Shown: positions 44,067-52,925 of the stretch, in pieces
Layout of the letters: each line of letters opens with the position of its first letter
Numbering within the stretch: the first letter of the stretch is position 1
NCBI GenBank assembly: GCA_965197455.1
Contig: OZ240208.1
Span: 186,001-250,000 of the forward strand
DNA from: JAGWBD01 sp965197455
GTDB lineage: Bacteria; Chloroflexota; Anaerolineae; Aggregatilineales; Phototrophicaceae
Reading direction: 5' to 3'
Length of the DNA: 64,000 nucleotides
The notes under the pieces: model-generated
What the model was told of the DNA's origin: nothing
Seen by the model: only the letters and a program-made list of their open reading frames with translations
Database searches by the model: none
Translations under genes and position numbers: made by a program

Positions 44067-45371
44067 ATGCAAAACATCCTCCATATCCGCAGTCTGCATG
44101 TCATCGCGCGTTTCCCTGTTTTCTACGGCTGGGTTGTACTGGTTGCAGCAACGCTGGGGCTAATTCTGCCCTTCTTCGGCCACAACACGACCATCGGTTT
44201 GTTCGTCGATTATTTCATCGTCGAGTTCGGTCTGGACCGCACGACCCTGTCCGGCCTCTTCGGCGTGGGCGGCTTCGTGGCGGCGCTGGGTCTGCCCCTG
44301 GTCGGCAAGCTAACGGACCGTTATGGCAGCCGCATGATCGGCGCCATCGCCGGCGCGCTCTTCGCCATATCACTGATTGCGCTTTCCACGGCGACCAATC
44401 CCCTGGCGCTGCTGCTGATGTTCATCATCATGCGCGCTGTGGGCCTGGGGCCGCTGTGGATTGCCAACAGCACCGTGCTGGCGCAGTGGTTCCGCAGCCG
44501 TCGCGGGCGCGTTTTCAGCATCACCGTCATCGTGACCTGGCTGTTCCAGGGATTCTACGTGCCCTTCATGCAGGAGTTGCTGACGACCATGAGCTGGCGC
44601 CAGATCTGGCAACTGCTGGGTCTGCTGGTGGGTCTGGTCGTGGTGCCACTGGTGTGGCTGCTGCTGCGCAACCGGCCCGAAAGCTACGGTCTGCTGCCGG
44701 ACGGGCGCGTAAGTACTGATGAAGCATTGACCGCGCAGCAGGAAGACAACTGGACGCTGGCGGAGGCGCGCCGCACGGCTGTCTTCCGCGTCTTTGTGCT
44801 GGGTCGCATGCTGACGCCGGCTGTCGGTTCGGCGCTGATTCTGCACCAGGTGTCCATTTTCAATTCCCTGGGGTATGACGCACGTATAGCCGCGCAGACC
44901 TTTGGCATGCTTTCTGTGGTTGCGGCGGGGATGTCCATCTTCGCCGGCATGCTGGCCGACCGGCTGCGACCCGGCCATCTGATGGCGTTGCAAATCGCCA
45001 CCTCGGTCTCGGTGCTGGTACTGGCCGCCACCATGACCAGTCCCTGGCTGCTCGTCCTGTATGCGCTGGCCTTTGGTTCCAACATCGCGCTGGGCGGCAT
45101 CTTTGACAATACAGTCTGGGCCAATCTGTTTGGCCGTGAACACCTTGGCGAGATCCGCGGTCTGATTGGCACGTTGATGTCCGCCGGGGTGGCCATCGGG
45201 CCAGTGATGTTCGGCTGGTGCTTTGATACTTTTGGCGACTACAACCTGATGTATCTGCTGTTCATCGGGCTGCTCCTGGTGCAGCTGGTGCTGGCCTGGC
45301 TGGTGCCGATGCCGCATCGCGAGGAGTGCAGCGAGGCGCCCCTCACAATTCCCCTGCCAGCCAGCGCCTGA
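44067..45371 (+). CDS. Major facilitator superfamily transporter
   Basis: A 434-residue protein with 12 predicted helices. The MFS loop motif G-K-L-T-D-R-Y-G-S-R is seen between helices 2 and 3 (residues ~88-97), and a second copy A-D-R-L-R-P-G in the other half. It resembles monocarboxylate/oxalate-formate type MFS. The substrate is unknown. The ATG at 44067 directly precedes the first amphipathic segment; an in-frame GTG at 44025 is possible. It overlaps the convergent Nudix gene by 29 bases. Confidence 0.9.
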   Translation: MQNILHIRSLHVIARFPVFYGWVVLVAATLGLILPFFGHNTTIGLFVDYFIVEFGLDRTTLSGLFGVGGFVAALGLPLVGKLTDRYGSRMIGAIAGALFAISLIALSTATNPLALLLMFIIMRAVGLGPLWIANSTVLAQWFRSRRGRVFSITVIVTWLFQGFYVPFMQELLTTMSWRQIWQLLGLLVGLVVVPLVWLLLRNRPESYGLLPDGRVSTDEALTAQQEDNWTLAEARRTAVFRVFVLGRMLTPAVGSALILHQVSIFNSLGYDARIAAQTFGMLSVVAAGMSIFAGMLADRLRPGHLMALQIATSVSVLVLAATMTSPWLLVLYALAFGSNIALGGIFDNTVWANLFGREHLGEIRGLIGTLMSAGVAIGPVMFGWCFDTFGDYNLMYLLFIGLLLVQLVLAWLVPMPHREECSEAPLTIPLPASA

Positions 45372-45843
45372 CCAGCGCCTGGGTCGGCAGAAAGGCGAGC
45401 CGGGGCAGCTCGTCCCGCGGAAACCAGGCCGCGGCGTCAGCGTCGTCGCCAGCCAGCAAGACGCCGCCGCTGACGGTGGCGGCGTAAACCAGCACCAGAT
45501 TCGCCATGCCGCCGTCTGCAGGTGTATGGAAGAGCTGTAACAATCGCTCGATGCGCACTTGCAGGCCGGTTTCCTCCAGCACTTCGCGCCGGACAGCATC
45601 CTCTGGATCTTCGTCGTATTCCATGAAGCCGGCTGGCATGGCCCAGTAGCCGGCCATTGGGTCGCCGCGCCGGCGCACCAGTAGCAATCGTTCGTCCTGG
45701 CGAATCCACGCCGCGACGGCCACCTTGGGGTCGAAGAAGACCACGTGGCCGCAGGCGCAGCAGGCCGGGCGCAGTGCGCCTTCCCGCTGCTGCCAGGCGA
45801 GCGGCTGCCCGCAGGCGGGACAATAGTTGGCGATGCGACTCAT
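45343..45843 (-). CDS. Nudix hydrolase with N-terminal zinc ribbon
   Basis: A 166-residue NTP/NDP-X hydrolase. The start is a zinc ribbon (C-P-A-C-G ... C-C-A-C-G, residues ~8-33). The Nudix box G-x5-E-x7-R-E-U-x-E-E-x-G-U is intact (residues ~73-95). Zinc-ribbon Nudix proteins include NADH pyrophosphatase (NudC), but the NudC-specific motif (S-Q-P-W-P-F-P-Q-S) is absent. The exact substrate is unknown. Confidence 0.92.
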   Translation of the reverse strand: MSRIANYCPACGQPLAWQQREGALRPACCACGHVVFFDPKVAVAAWIRQDERLLLVRRRGDPMAGYWAMPAGFMEYDEDPEDAVRREVLEETGLQVRIERLLQLFHTPADGGMANLVLVYAATVSGGVLLAGDDADAAAWFPRDELPRLAFLPTQALVRRWLAGEL

Positions 45844-45889
45844 GGCCTGGTCTGGTCGGCCCGGGGAAGAGCGCGCAGTGCAGTAAACA

Positions 45890-45918
45890 TTGACAGGGTC
45901 GGCCAGGCTTTCTATGAT
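45890..45918 (+). promoter_or_regulatory. Promoter of tRNA-Leu
   Basis: A perfect -35 TTGACA (45890-45895) and TATGAT (45913-45918) with a 17-base spacer. Transcription would start ~4 bases before the mature tRNA 5' end. Confidence 0.9.
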
Positions 45919-45928
45919 GCAGGAACAG

Positions 45929-46012
45929 GCCGATGTGGCGGAATTGGCAGACGCACGCGACTCAAAATCGCGCGCCTGAGAGGGCGTGTGGGTTCGACTC
46001 CCACCATCGGCA
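45929..46012 (+). tRNA. tRNA-Leu (anticodon CAA)
   Basis: The acceptor GCCGATG (45929-45935) pairs with CATCGGC (46005-46011), with discriminator A. The anticodon stem CGCGA/TCGCG holds loop C-T-C-A-A-A-A with anticodon CAA. A long variable arm (CGCCTGAGAGGGCG) marks it as class II. CCA is not encoded. Confidence 0.96.
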
Positions 46013-46065
46013 CACAGGATGCTAGCCTTGCGCTCCACCAAAGTCAACTGACCAGCAACGCGTAG

Positions 46066-46071
46066 TATACT
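46066..46071 (+). promoter_or_regulatory. -10 element giving a near-leaderless mRNA
   Basis: TATACT ends eight bases before the first ATG at 46079. No ribosome-binding site lies between them. Confidence 0.5.
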
Positions 46072-46078
46072 GCCGCCC

Positions 46079-46480
46079 ATGATGGCACGGCGATCTGCAT
46101 ATGGCGTCACCACGCTGCTGGTTGGCGGCCTCCTGCTCGGCCTGCTGGCCGGCTGGCTGCTGGGGCAGGTGCTGGGCACCGGGCTGTTCAGCGCTGACTT
46201 TGCAGACGGGCAGGGCGCGCGCCTGCGTGATGACTATGTCCTGATGGTTGCCACGGCCTACGCCGGTGATGGCAACCTGCCTGCCGCCTGGCGCCGGCTG
46301 CGCGCGGTCGCCGCGGGCGAGAGCGTGACCTGGTTGCAGACCACCACCGAACGCTTCATCGCCAACTCGCGCAATGTGCAGGATATTCGCCGCCTGGTCG
46401 CGCTTGTGGAAGGGTTGGAACGCCTGACTCCTGCGATGGAGCCCTGGCGGCAGGGCGCAGCCCCGGCCCCGCGTCCATGA
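46079..46480 (+). CDS. Small membrane-anchored protein of unknown function, copy 1
   Basis: A 133-residue protein with one N-terminal membrane helix (~10-34) and a soluble helical domain (~45-125). The helical part includes R-L-R-D-D-Y-V-L-M-V-A-T-A-Y-A-G-D-G-N-L-P-A-A, a TPR-like helix pair also seen in the next gene. The function is unknown. It overlaps the next gene by four bases (ATGA), so both are made together. Paralogues of this kind occur in pairs in Chloroflexota genomes. Confidence 0.7.
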   Translation: MMARRSAYGVTTLLVGGLLLGLLAGWLLGQVLGTGLFSADFADGQGARLRDDYVLMVATAYAGDGNLPAAWRRLRAVAAGESVTWLQTTTERFIANSRNVQDIRRLVALVEGLERLTPAMEPWRQGAAPAPRP

Positions 46481-47376
46481 GAAGAACGCGCATTCGACGG
46501 CGCCGGCGCAGTCAGCGATCGCCGGCGCAACCCCTGTTCTTTGCTGCCCTTCTGGTTGGCATCTGCCTGGGGCTGATCCTGGCCTGGGCTGTCGACCCGA
46601 CGTCCGCGCCTGGCCCGGCAGGGGCGCTGCGCGGCGTCGAACCGGAGCAGGTTGCGGCGCTGGTTGCGCTTGCCTGGTCCGTCGATGAGGATCATGAGCG
46701 TGCTGCAGAACGGCTGAATGAACTGAAGCCGGCGGGCGTGGCGGCAGCGCAATACATGGCGGACATGGCCTGTCGCCTCGCCTCCACCGACTTTGTGACC
46801 AGCCCCGGTGGACGGGCGGCCCTGCGCAGTATGATGAATTTCTATCAGCGGGATGGGCGCAGCGGTTGCGCCGACACCTTGTTGCCGGCAATCGAAGAGG
46901 ATAGCCAGGAATTGACGGTAGCTGGCACGTCTCAAGTGCCTGTCGCCACTCTCGTCCCGCCACCCAGCAAGACCCCCGCGCCGGCGCCCCTGCCGGTCCT
47001 CAGTCTGACGGCCACCGTCGGCCCGACGGTAACTGCCGCGCCCTTGCGCCTCTTCGTGCTTGCCGGTCTCGGCTCGTTTTGTGACGCTGAACGTCCGGGC
47101 CTGCTCGAGGTTTTCGTCCAGCAGCGTGACGGGCGCGGCATTCCCGCGATGGAACTGCGCGTACACTGGGACAATGGCGAGGATCGTTTCTTCAGCGGCC
47201 TTAAACCGGAACGCGGCCTGGCCTATGCGGACTTTGCCATGCAGGAGGGTCAGCTCTATCGCATCGACATGCCGGGGCGCGCGGAAAGCTCACAGGAATT
47301 TGCAACTGACGACTGCGTTGACGAGGGAGTGGCGACGCTGCGCTCCTGGCGTGCGCTGTTCCAGCCCGATAATTGA
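46477..47376 (+). CDS. Membrane-anchored protein of unknown function, copy 2 with extra C-terminal domain
   Basis: A 299-residue protein with a very basic start, one membrane helix (~20-38), the same helical domain as the previous gene (V-E-P-E-Q-V-A-A-L-V-A-L-A-W-S), a Pro/Thr linker (~155-190) and a C-terminal beta-rich domain (~195-295) with a Cys pair (in F-C-D-A-E and D-D-C-V-D-E). The C-terminal fold resembles Ig-like carbohydrate or adhesion domains but is not recognised. It ends 137 bases before trmD. Confidence 0.7.
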   Translation: MRRTRIRRRRRSQRSPAQPLFFAALLVGICLGLILAWAVDPTSAPGPAGALRGVEPEQVAALVALAWSVDEDHERAAERLNELKPAGVAAAQYMADMACRLASTDFVTSPGGRAALRSMMNFYQRDGRSGCADTLLPAIEEDSQELTVAGTSQVPVATLVPPPSKTPAPAPLPVLSLTATVGPTVTAAPLRLFVLAGLGSFCDAERPGLLEVFVQQRDGRGIPAMELRVHWDNGEDRFFSGLKPERGLAYADFAMQEGQLYRIDMPGRAESSQEFATDDCVDEGVATLRSWRALFQPDN

Positions 47377-47513
47377 GTTGCTGCCGCCCAGACGATGCAC
47401 CTGAAAATTTGTGACAGGGATGCCATGCGCCTGGTACCGGCGCACGATTGCCCGGCGCCAGGGGAACCGTTATCCTGTGCGCAGGCTGATACCAACGGCG
47501 AGTGGAGCCTGGC

Positions 47514-48257
47514 GTGCAAATTGATGTGCTGACTCTCTTCCCGCAGATGTTCTCTGGCCCGATGAGTCAGAGCATGATGTGGAAGGCGCAGGAACTTGGC
47601 TTGCTGCAGTTGCAACTGCACGATCTGCGCGACTGGGGCGAGGGTCGGCGCCGCCAGGTGGACGACACGCCTTGCGGTGGTGGCGGCGGCATGATCCTGC
47701 GCGCAGATGTGCTGGTTAACGCCATCGAGGACATCAGTGACGGTGCGCCGCAACCGGTCATTTTGCTTTCACCCCAGGGCCGCGTCTTTTCGCAACAGGT
47801 TGCTTGCGAGCTGGCTGCTCAGGAACGCATGTTGCTGGTCTGCGGCCATTATGAAGGAGTCGACGAACGGGTACGCCAGCTGGCCATCACGGACGAGATA
47901 AGCATCGGCGATTACGTGTTGACCGGTGGCGAGCTGGCGGCCATGGTGGTCATTGATGCGACAGTGCGTCAGTTGCCGGGCGTGCTCGGGGCGGAGCATG
48001 CGACAGCTCAGGACAGTCACGCTGACGGCCTGCTTGAAGGCCCGCACTACACGCGCCCAACCGAATTTCGCGGCCAGCAGGTGCCTGAACTGTTGCTGAG
48101 CGGCGACCATGGCCGCATTGCGACCTGGCGTCGACAGCAGTCCCTGTTGCGCACCCTGCAGCGCCGACCAGACCTGCTGGCCACGGCGTCCCTGGCGGCT
48201 GAAGAGCGTGAATGGCTGGCGCAACAGGAAGTGTCCGGTCAGCCCTGCACAAAATGA
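47514..48257 (+). CDS. trmD: tRNA (guanine-37-N1)-methyltransferase TrmD
   Basis: It methylates G37 of tRNAs to prevent frameshifting. Features are D-V-L-T-L-F-P near the start, Y-V-L-T-G-G-E-L-A and the SPOUT trefoil-knot region with G-H-Y-E-G-V-D-E-R. The length is 247 with a GTG start at 47514 after GGAG; an in-frame GTG at 47502 is possible. trmD usually lies with rpsP, rimM and rplS, and none of these is present here, so the usual ribosomal operon is broken up. Confidence 0.95.
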   Translation: MQIDVLTLFPQMFSGPMSQSMMWKAQELGLLQLQLHDLRDWGEGRRRQVDDTPCGGGGGMILRADVLVNAIEDISDGAPQPVILLSPQGRVFSQQVACELAAQERMLLVCGHYEGVDERVRQLAITDEISIGDYVLTGGELAAMVVIDATVRQLPGVLGAEHATAQDSHADGLLEGPHYTRPTEFRGQQVPELLLSGDHGRIATWRRQQSLLRTLQRRPDLLATASLAAEEREWLAQQEVSGQPCTK

Positions 48258-50911
48258 CGCGCGCGGCTGCCCTGCGCAACCTGCTGCTGGCGGCCTCTCT
48301 CCTGTTGCTGGCTATTGCGTTACGCCTGCATCGAATCGCTGCCCAAAGCCTGTGGTTTGACGAGGGCTGGTCGGCCTGGGCCGCCATTCAGCCCACCCTG
48401 CCGCAAGCCCTGCTCGCCGACACGACCAATCCACCGCTTTACTATTTGCTACTTAACCTGAGCACCCGTCTGCTGGGCGACAGTGAATTCAGTTTGCGCT
48501 TGCCCTCACTGCTGTTAACGCTGCTGCTGGTTGCGTTGACCTGGCAGCTGGCCTTGCGCTGCTGCGGCCGCCGGACCGCCTGGCTGGCTATCTGGCTGGC
48601 AGTCTGCTCCGCGCCGCTGTGGTGGGCCGCGCAGGAAGCGCGCATGTATGCCTTGCTGGCGCTGCTGACACTGGCGCAGCTGCTGGCCTGGCAGCGTTTG
48701 TTGCATCGGCCGGAACGGCGTGTCTGGTTGTTGCTGCTGACTTGCGAAACGCTCATCCTCTACACGCACGATACCGGTCCGGTATATGCGCTGTGGCTGA
48801 ACCTCGCCATGCTGCTGTACTGGTTGTCGCGCCGCAGCCTGCGCCAGCCGAACTGGCGCGTCTGGCTGGCTGGGCAGGTGGGCGTCGTGTTGTTATGGGC
48901 GCCCTGGCTCCTGAATTATTTTCTGAACGTCGCCGCGGACAACAGCGCCCTGCGTGACGGGCCGCAGCCAGGGCTGACTCTCTTCAGCAATATGTGGGCT
49001 TCCCTGCTGCTGGCTCCCTGGGAACTGACTGTGCGCGCGTCGCTGACAGGTGTGGTTGGCCTGCTTGCTCTGCTGTGGCTGCTGCTGGTGCCCTGGCGGC
49101 GGCTTGCATTGCGCTGGCTGGCGCTGCACCTGCTGTTGCAAGCAGGCCTGCTGACGTTGGGCCTTGGGATCATTGGCAATGGCATGCACGGCCGCTATCT
49201 GGTGCCGCTGGTGCCCCTGCTCTGTGTGCTGCTGGGCGCTGCCTTTGCACGTATGACACACTTCCCGTTGCGCCTGGTCCCGCCTGTGCTGGCCCTGATA
49301 CTGCTGGTGCTAAACCTGCAGCTGGCGGCCGACCCGGAACTGCAGCACGATGACGCGCGTGGTATGGCGCTGTATTATGCTCGCACGCTCGCAGAGCAGG
49401 ACAGCGTGCTCGCCTGGTCCTATGCCGAACGGTACGACCTGACCTACTACTGGCGCCTGCTGAAACTGCCGGCGCAACTCATCACTCTGCAGGAAAACGC
49501 CGGTTTGCAGCAGATTGCGCCGCTCTTGCCGCGGCAGGGCAAGGTCGCGCTGAACCAGTGGTACACGCAGCGCGCTGACTACCGCGGGATGGCCAGCTGC
49601 CTGCTTGCGCAGGGCGCAGCCCGCCCGCCCGAATCCTTCACCGTCTACGGCATGAGCACTTTGCTGTTTGACGCGCCACCCACGAGTCTGCCAGAGTTTC
49701 AGTCACTTGAAATGACAGTCCAGGTAGATAGCGCGGAGCGCGCCACGCTGCTCGCCCGGGGTGCGCTGCGACCACAGCGCGCTGAGCAGGCGCTGTGCCT
49801 GCCAGTTTCTCTGTTGGCCGGGCCGCACCTGGCGAGCGAAATTCAGGCTGCCATCCTGCTGCGCAACAGACTGGGGCAGATCGTCAGCAAGCGCAGCGCA
49901 ATCTTCGCGACGGTTGACCAGCGCAGCGGCTTGCAGGCGCGCCCTGGCGACATATTGAGCGCGTGGCCGCTGCTTTGGCTGCCCTTCGGCGCTCCGCCGG
50001 GCGATTACGAAGTCAGGCTGCGGGTCTTCGACGAGATGCAGGCGCCGGATGGCTACGAGTTGCGCAATGCCAGTGGCGCGCCCCTGGGGCGCGAACTGTT
50101 GCTCGGACAGTGGCGCATTTTGCCGGGCGCAGACTGGCGGACGACAGGGCGCGAGACAGATTTGTCGCAGCGCAGCGAGCTGGCAGTTGGCGACGACTTG
50201 CGGCTGCTGGCGCACAATCTGGCAGGCGAGACGCTGCACCCGGGGCAGCGGCTGGATGTGAATATGTTGTGGCAGGGGCGTGCTGCGCTGCCCTGGCTAA
50301 GCCTGGCGGCGAGCGATGGCAACTGGGCGCGTGACCTGATGCCACAGCCTGGTAAACGCGATGAAATCACGCTGGACTGGCGCGAGATAACGCTGCCGGC
50401 CACCATGCGCAGCGGCGAGGTTCGGTTGCTGTTGCCGGACGAGACGGAGTTGGCGCGCTGGCGCGTCGTGGAACTGCCCAGGCTGGACGAGGCGCCCGGC
50501 TTTGCGATTGCTGTCGGGCAGGAGCTGGGCGAGCTGGGCATTCTGGCTGGCTACTCGCTGGCGGATGACGATCAATCCCGTGACACCCCCCTGGATGTGA
50601 CCCTTGTGTGGCAGGCCGGTCCCGCAGGCACAGAGTCAAGTTATACGGTCTTCATACAATTGCTGGACGGTGAGGGACGCCTGATCGCCCAGAGCGATTC
50701 CCTGCCAGCGGCGGGCCTGCGTCCCACGAGCGGCTGGCGCAGCGGTGAATACATCGTGGACAGGCACAGGCTACGCTTCAATGCGCTGGCGCAAGCGGGG
50801 CCGGCGCGCCTCATCGTCGGCATGTACGATGCGCGCAGCGGCGAGCGCCTGGCGCAGTGGTCGGACGGCGCAGACCATCTTACGCTTCCGGGCGAACTGG
50901 TGCTGCGTTGA
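48254..50911 (+). CDS. Large integral-membrane glycosyltransferase (GT39/GT83-like)
   Basis: An 885-residue protein. Residues ~1-390 contain about ten helices with the first-loop Asp/Glu motif (L-W-F-D-E-G) and D-T-T-N-P-P-L-Y of the dolichyl/undecaprenyl-phosphate mannosyltransferase (PMT, ArnT) superfamily. Residues ~400-885 are a large extracytoplasmic beta-rich region in several modules. It probably moves a sugar from a polyprenyl carrier to an outside acceptor. The ATG at 48254 overlaps the trmD stop (ATGA); a start at 48212 inside trmD is rejected. Confidence 0.87.
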   Translation: MTRAAALRNLLLAASLLLLAIALRLHRIAAQSLWFDEGWSAWAAIQPTLPQALLADTTNPPLYYLLLNLSTRLLGDSEFSLRLPSLLLTLLLVALTWQLALRCCGRRTAWLAIWLAVCSAPLWWAAQEARMYALLALLTLAQLLAWQRLLHRPERRVWLLLLTCETLILYTHDTGPVYALWLNLAMLLYWLSRRSLRQPNWRVWLAGQVGVVLLWAPWLLNYFLNVAADNSALRDGPQPGLTLFSNMWASLLLAPWELTVRASLTGVVGLLALLWLLLVPWRRLALRWLALHLLLQAGLLTLGLGIIGNGMHGRYLVPLVPLLCVLLGAAFARMTHFPLRLVPPVLALILLVLNLQLAADPELQHDDARGMALYYARTLAEQDSVLAWSYAERYDLTYYWRLLKLPAQLITLQENAGLQQIAPLLPRQGKVALNQWYTQRADYRGMASCLLAQGAARPPESFTVYGMSTLLFDAPPTSLPEFQSLEMTVQVDSAERATLLARGALRPQRAEQALCLPVSLLAGPHLASEIQAAILLRNRLGQIVSKRSAIFATVDQRSGLQARPGDILSAWPLLWLPFGAPPGDYEVRLRVFDEMQAPDGYELRNASGAPLGRELLLGQWRILPGADWRTTGRETDLSQRSELAVGDDLRLLAHNLAGETLHPGQRLDVNMLWQGRAALPWLSLAASDGNWARDLMPQPGKRDEITLDWREITLPATMRSGEVRLLLPDETELARWRVVELPRLDEAPGFAIAVGQELGELGILAGYSLADDDQSRDTPLDVTLVWQAGPAGTESSYTVFIQLLDGEGRLIAQSDSLPAAGLRPTSGWRSGEYIVDRHRLRFNALAQAGPARLIVGMYDARSGERLAQWSDGADHLTLPGELVLR

Positions 50912-51124
50912 CCCCCTGAGCCAGCCACTTCAGCAAGTGTGCCATGTAGCCGACGGCGGGTGGGCCGGGTGCATCAATGTCACCTGGGCCAGTGCCTTGA
51001 CTGACGCTGGAGGTGCCGATGTCGATACCGATCTGGATGCTTATGCGCTGACTATGCCGAGTGGTAACGAGCACGACGAATGACGCTACAATGCAGGCAC
51101 TTGACGGACGGGAGGAGTGAGACA
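50912..51124. other. Intergenic region before the aldo-keto reductase gene
   Basis: A 213-base gap. It holds a -10 candidate TACAAT (51087-51092) and the ribosome-binding site GGGAGGAG (51109-51116). A minus-strand frame of 81 codons (50880-51125) has a protein-like look (a G-I-D-I-G-T stretch and P-G-P-P-A-V-G-Y) but no ribosome-binding site and no family I recognise, so it is not called as a gene. Confidence 0.5.
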
Positions 51125-52156
51125 ATGGAATATCGAATGTTGGGGCGCACCGGCGTGCCAGTCAGCGCGCTGTGTCTGGGTTGCATGAACTTCGGCAACT
51201 CGACGCCTGAAGACGAATCGATTCGCATGATTCATCATGCCATGGCGCAGGGCGTCAATTTTCTGGACACGGCCAACGTCTATTCGCTCGGGGTGAGCGA
51301 AACGATCGTGGGCAAGGCGCTGCAGGGCGGTCGGCGCGAGCAGGTGGTGCTGGCGACCAAGGTGCGCGGCCAGATGAGCGACAATTTACTGGACGTGGGC
51401 AACAACCGGCGTCACATCATTCAGCAGTGCGAGGCCTCCTTGCGGCGCCTGGGCACCGACTGGATTGACCTGTACCAGCTTCACAGGCCGCAGAGCGACA
51501 TCGCGGCGGACGAGACCGTGCGCGCGCTGGACGACCTGGTGCGCGCGGGCAAGGTGCGCTACGTGGGCACGAGCAGCTGGGCGGCCTGGCAGGTGCTCGA
51601 GTCGCTGTGGATTGCGAAAGAGCTGGGCGCCAACCGTTTCATCAGTGAGCAGCCGCCCTACCACATGCTGGACCGCGGCATCGAGCGCGAGCTGATCCCC
51701 ATGGCCCAGACATACGGCCTCGCGATTCTGCCATGGTCTCCGCTGGCACGCGGCTTCCTCAGCGGCAAGTACCGCAGCGGCATGGATGTGCCGGCGGATT
51801 CCCGCTTCGCCTCGGATCGCAAGGGCGCTGCCGGACGCCTGGCGGAGCGCTGGAACGAGCACTTCGGCGAACGCGCCATGGCGATGATCTCTCTGGTGGA
51901 GACCCTGGCGGTGGAGAAGGAAGCGACGATGGCGCAGGTCGCACTGGCATGGGTTCTGCGTCAGCCGGGCGTGACCAGCCCCATCGTCGGTCCGCGCACG
52001 ATGGGGCATTTTGATGACAACCTGGGCTCCCTGGCCGTGGATTTCACAGAAGACGACAATGCCCGGATCGACGCGGTGTGTGCGAAGGAAGAGGCTATCG
52101 TCTCCTACTACGATGGCCGCTCCATGGACTTTGCGGCAGCGCAGTACCGTTGGTAA
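51125..52156 (+). CDS. Aldo-keto reductase
   Basis: A 343-residue NADPH-dependent oxidoreductase of the AKR superfamily (Kv-beta/YajO-like). The catalytic tetrad is visible: Asp and Tyr in D-T-A-N-V-Y, Lys in A-T-K-V-R-G, and His in Y-Q-L-H-R-P. The NADP-binding end G-P-R-T is also present. The start has GGGAGGAG nine bases upstream. It opens a small cluster with a ThuA-like and a Gfo/Idh gene on the opposite strand, suggesting sugar-derivative metabolism. Confidence 0.93.
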   Translation: MEYRMLGRTGVPVSALCLGCMNFGNSTPEDESIRMIHHAMAQGVNFLDTANVYSLGVSETIVGKALQGGRREQVVLATKVRGQMSDNLLDVGNNRRHIIQQCEASLRRLGTDWIDLYQLHRPQSDIAADETVRALDDLVRAGKVRYVGTSSWAAWQVLESLWIAKELGANRFISEQPPYHMLDRGIERELIPMAQTYGLAILPWSPLARGFLSGKYRSGMDVPADSRFASDRKGAAGRLAERWNEHFGERAMAMISLVETLAVEKEATMAQVALAWVLRQPGVTSPIVGPRTMGHFDDNLGSLAVDFTEDDNARIDAVCAKEEAIVSYYDGRSMDFAAAQYRW

Positions 52157-52168
52157 CTGTCTGGCAGG

Positions 52169-52909
52169 TTAGTCCTTCGCGCTGATTGGCTCCAGCGGTT
52201 CTTTTTCGTTGGCGACGTCATCAAAGCCAGGGTTATCCGGTGCAGCCCAATGCACAGCGTTGGAGATTACGCGCAGGATCTGCTCGTTGTAGAAATGACC
52301 ATAGCTTTCGTGGCCGGGCCGGAAGTAGAAAATCCGGCCACGGCCGCGATTCCAGCAACAACCGCTGCGGAAAATATTGCCGCCTTCAAACCAGCTGACG
52401 AAGACCAGGGTGTCCGGCGCCGGAATGTCGAAGCGCTCACCATACATTTCCGCCATGTCCAGTTCGATGTAGCGGCCGATGCCGGCGGCGATGGGGTGAC
52501 CCGGCTCAACGACCCACAGGCGTTCGCGTTCGTCGGCCTCGCGCCACTTCAGATGGCCGGTGGTGCCCATCAGGCGTTTGAAAACCTTCGAATGGTGGCC
52601 GGAATGAAGCACGACCAGACCCATGCCGGAAAGGACGCGCATTTGCACGCGGTCGACGATCTCGTCAGCGACCTCATCATGGGCCATGTGGCCCCACCAG
52701 ATGAGCACATCGGTGGCATCCAGCACATCCTGCGTCAGCCCGTGTTCGGGCTCGTCGAGTGTGGCGGTACCGACCTGCAACCCTTGTTGCTGCAGCCAGG
52801 CAGCGATGGGCGCGTGGATACCGTCCGGGTAAATCCGGCTTGCGGCATGGCTCGGGTCTTTCTCGTGACGGAATTCATTCCAGACGGTAACGTGAATAGA
52901 ATCAGACAT
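52169..52909 (-). CDS. ThuA-like domain protein (trehalose-utilisation family)
   Basis: A 246-residue protein of the ThuA family, which has a class-I glutamine-amidotransferase-like fold and is linked to disaccharide (3-keto sugar) metabolism in rhizobia. Family signals are W-W-G-H-M-A-H-D-E-V, V-V-L-H-S-G-H-H-S and H-P-I-A-A-G-I. Its start is 17 bases past the Gfo/Idh stop, so the two are co-transcribed. It converges on the aldo-keto reductase, whose stop is 12 bases away. Confidence 0.92.
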   Translation of the reverse strand: MSDSIHVTVWNEFRHEKDPSHAASRIYPDGIHAPIAAWLQQQGLQVGTATLDEPEHGLTQDVLDATDVLIWWGHMAHDEVADEIVDRVQMRVLSGMGLVVLHSGHHSKVFKRLMGTTGHLKWREADERERLWVVEPGHPIAAGIGRYIELDMAEMYGERFDIPAPDTLVFVSWFEGGNIFRSGCCWNRGRGRIFYFRPGHESYGHFYNEQILRVISNAVHWAAPDNPGFDDVANEKEPLEPISAKD

Positions 52910-52925
52910 GAGTTCTCCTTCGATA

